Shown here: in pieces, positions 6,666 to 6,919 of the stretch | Position numbering within the stretch: the stretch's first letter is position 1 | Layout: every line of letters begins with the position of its first letter | Origin: an uncultured Lentisphaeria bacterium | Lineage (GTDB): Bacteria > Verrucomicrobiota > Lentisphaeria > Victivallales > Victivallaceae | Length of the DNA stretch: 6,919 bases | Direction: 5' to 3' | NCBI GenBank assembly: GCA_903821255.1 | Contig: CAIJKT010000853.1 | Coordinates: forward strand, 1 to 6,919 | Translations under genes and position numbers: made by a program | Notes under the pieces: model-generated | Database searches by the model: none | The model's input: only the letters and a program-made list of their open reading frames with translations | What the model was told of the DNA's origin: nothing

Positions 6666-6919
6666 GATGCTGAATCGGGCTTTACGATCTGGGTGCCGAT
6701 GCCGCTGTCGGTGAAGATTTCGAGCAGCAGCGAATGTTCACGGCGTCCGTCGATCATGTGAACTTTGCTGACTCCGGCATTTAGCGCATGCAGACTGCTC
6801 AATATTTTCGGAATCATGCCGCCGGTGATTACTTTGTCCGCGATCAACTGATCAATTTCGGTGGTGCAGATGGTCGGGATAACGGTTGACTCATCTTTGG
6901 GGTTGCTGAGAATTCCGGG
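6662..6919 (-). CDS. argB: Acetylglutamate kinase, C-terminal fragment (runs off the right edge)
   Basis: The C-terminal 85 residues of the enzyme that phosphorylates N-acetylglutamate in arginine synthesis. The frame stays open to the window edge, with no stop and no true start in view. Diagnostic pieces are PGILSNPKDE at the visible start, then VITGGMIPK, HMIDGRREHSLLLEIF and TDSGIGTQI, which is the usual C-terminal order in ArgB of the amino-acid kinase fold. GGMIPK contains the conserved lysine near the nucleotide site. The protein ends shortly after TQI (IVKPDSAS), as expected for a full-length C-terminus. Its stop TGA overlaps the aroK ATG, so it is the upstream member of this operon. 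Whether it is arginine-inhibited cannot be judged, because the N-terminal part is outside the window. Confidence 0.95.
   Translation of the reverse strand, partial: PGILSNPKDESTVIPTICTTEIDQLIADKVITGGMIPKILSSLHALNAGVSKVHMIDGRREHSLLLEIFTDSGIGTQIVKPDSAS

Noticed and set aside
6021..6761. 246-codon plus-strand ORF spanning aroK and its neighbours
   Set aside because: It is antisense to three genes with diagnostic motifs, and its product looks like random translation.
6662..6847. TTG at 6847 as a start codon for a 61-residue protein
   Set aside because: The frame continues upstream to the window edge and reads as the middle of ArgB, so this is an internal leucine codon.

Overview
The window reads as bacterial chromosome, compact and of medium G+C. 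Ordinary biosynthetic genes sit beside an exported polysaccharide lyase. The organism is probably Gram-negative and degrades polysaccharides. The heparinase II-type lyase, together with an uncharacterised EF-hand membrane protein family I associate from memory with Verrucomicrobia, Lentisphaerae and Bacteroidetes, points loosely to the PVC group, perhaps Lentisphaerae. Nothing here fixes the phylum.

Layout. Bases 1-24 on the minus strand are the first eight codons of a gene leaving the window; they read MFTGLIES, the hallmark start of riboflavin synthase alpha chain. Bases 25-215 are a divergent intergenic region with a candidate minus-strand promoter and a 9-bp-arm inverted repeat. Bases 216-2918 on the plus strand encode a 900-residue secreted lyase with a carbohydrate-binding-like N-terminal domain. 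Its catalytic and metal residues fall at the spacing remembered for Pedobacter heparinase II. It converges on a minus-strand gene, sharing the four bases TTAA across the two stop codons.

Bases 2915-6919 look like one minus-strand operon, transcribed right to left: argB (only the C-terminal 85 residues are in the window), aroK, aroC, then the 709-residue EF-hand membrane protein. argB and aroK overlap by 4 bases (ATGA), aroK and aroC overlap by 23 bases, and aroC is followed 21 bases later by the EF-hand gene, which has its own good Shine-Dalgarno. The first three make N-acetylglutamyl phosphate (arginine), shikimate 3-phosphate and chorismate (aromatics). The role of the fourth is unknown.

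No RNA genes, CRISPR array, insertion sequence or clear terminator was found. I see no new multi-gene system. The least explained items are the EF-hand membrane protein at the end of the amino-acid operon, the altered LID of the shikimate kinase, and the inverted repeat upstream of the lyase.
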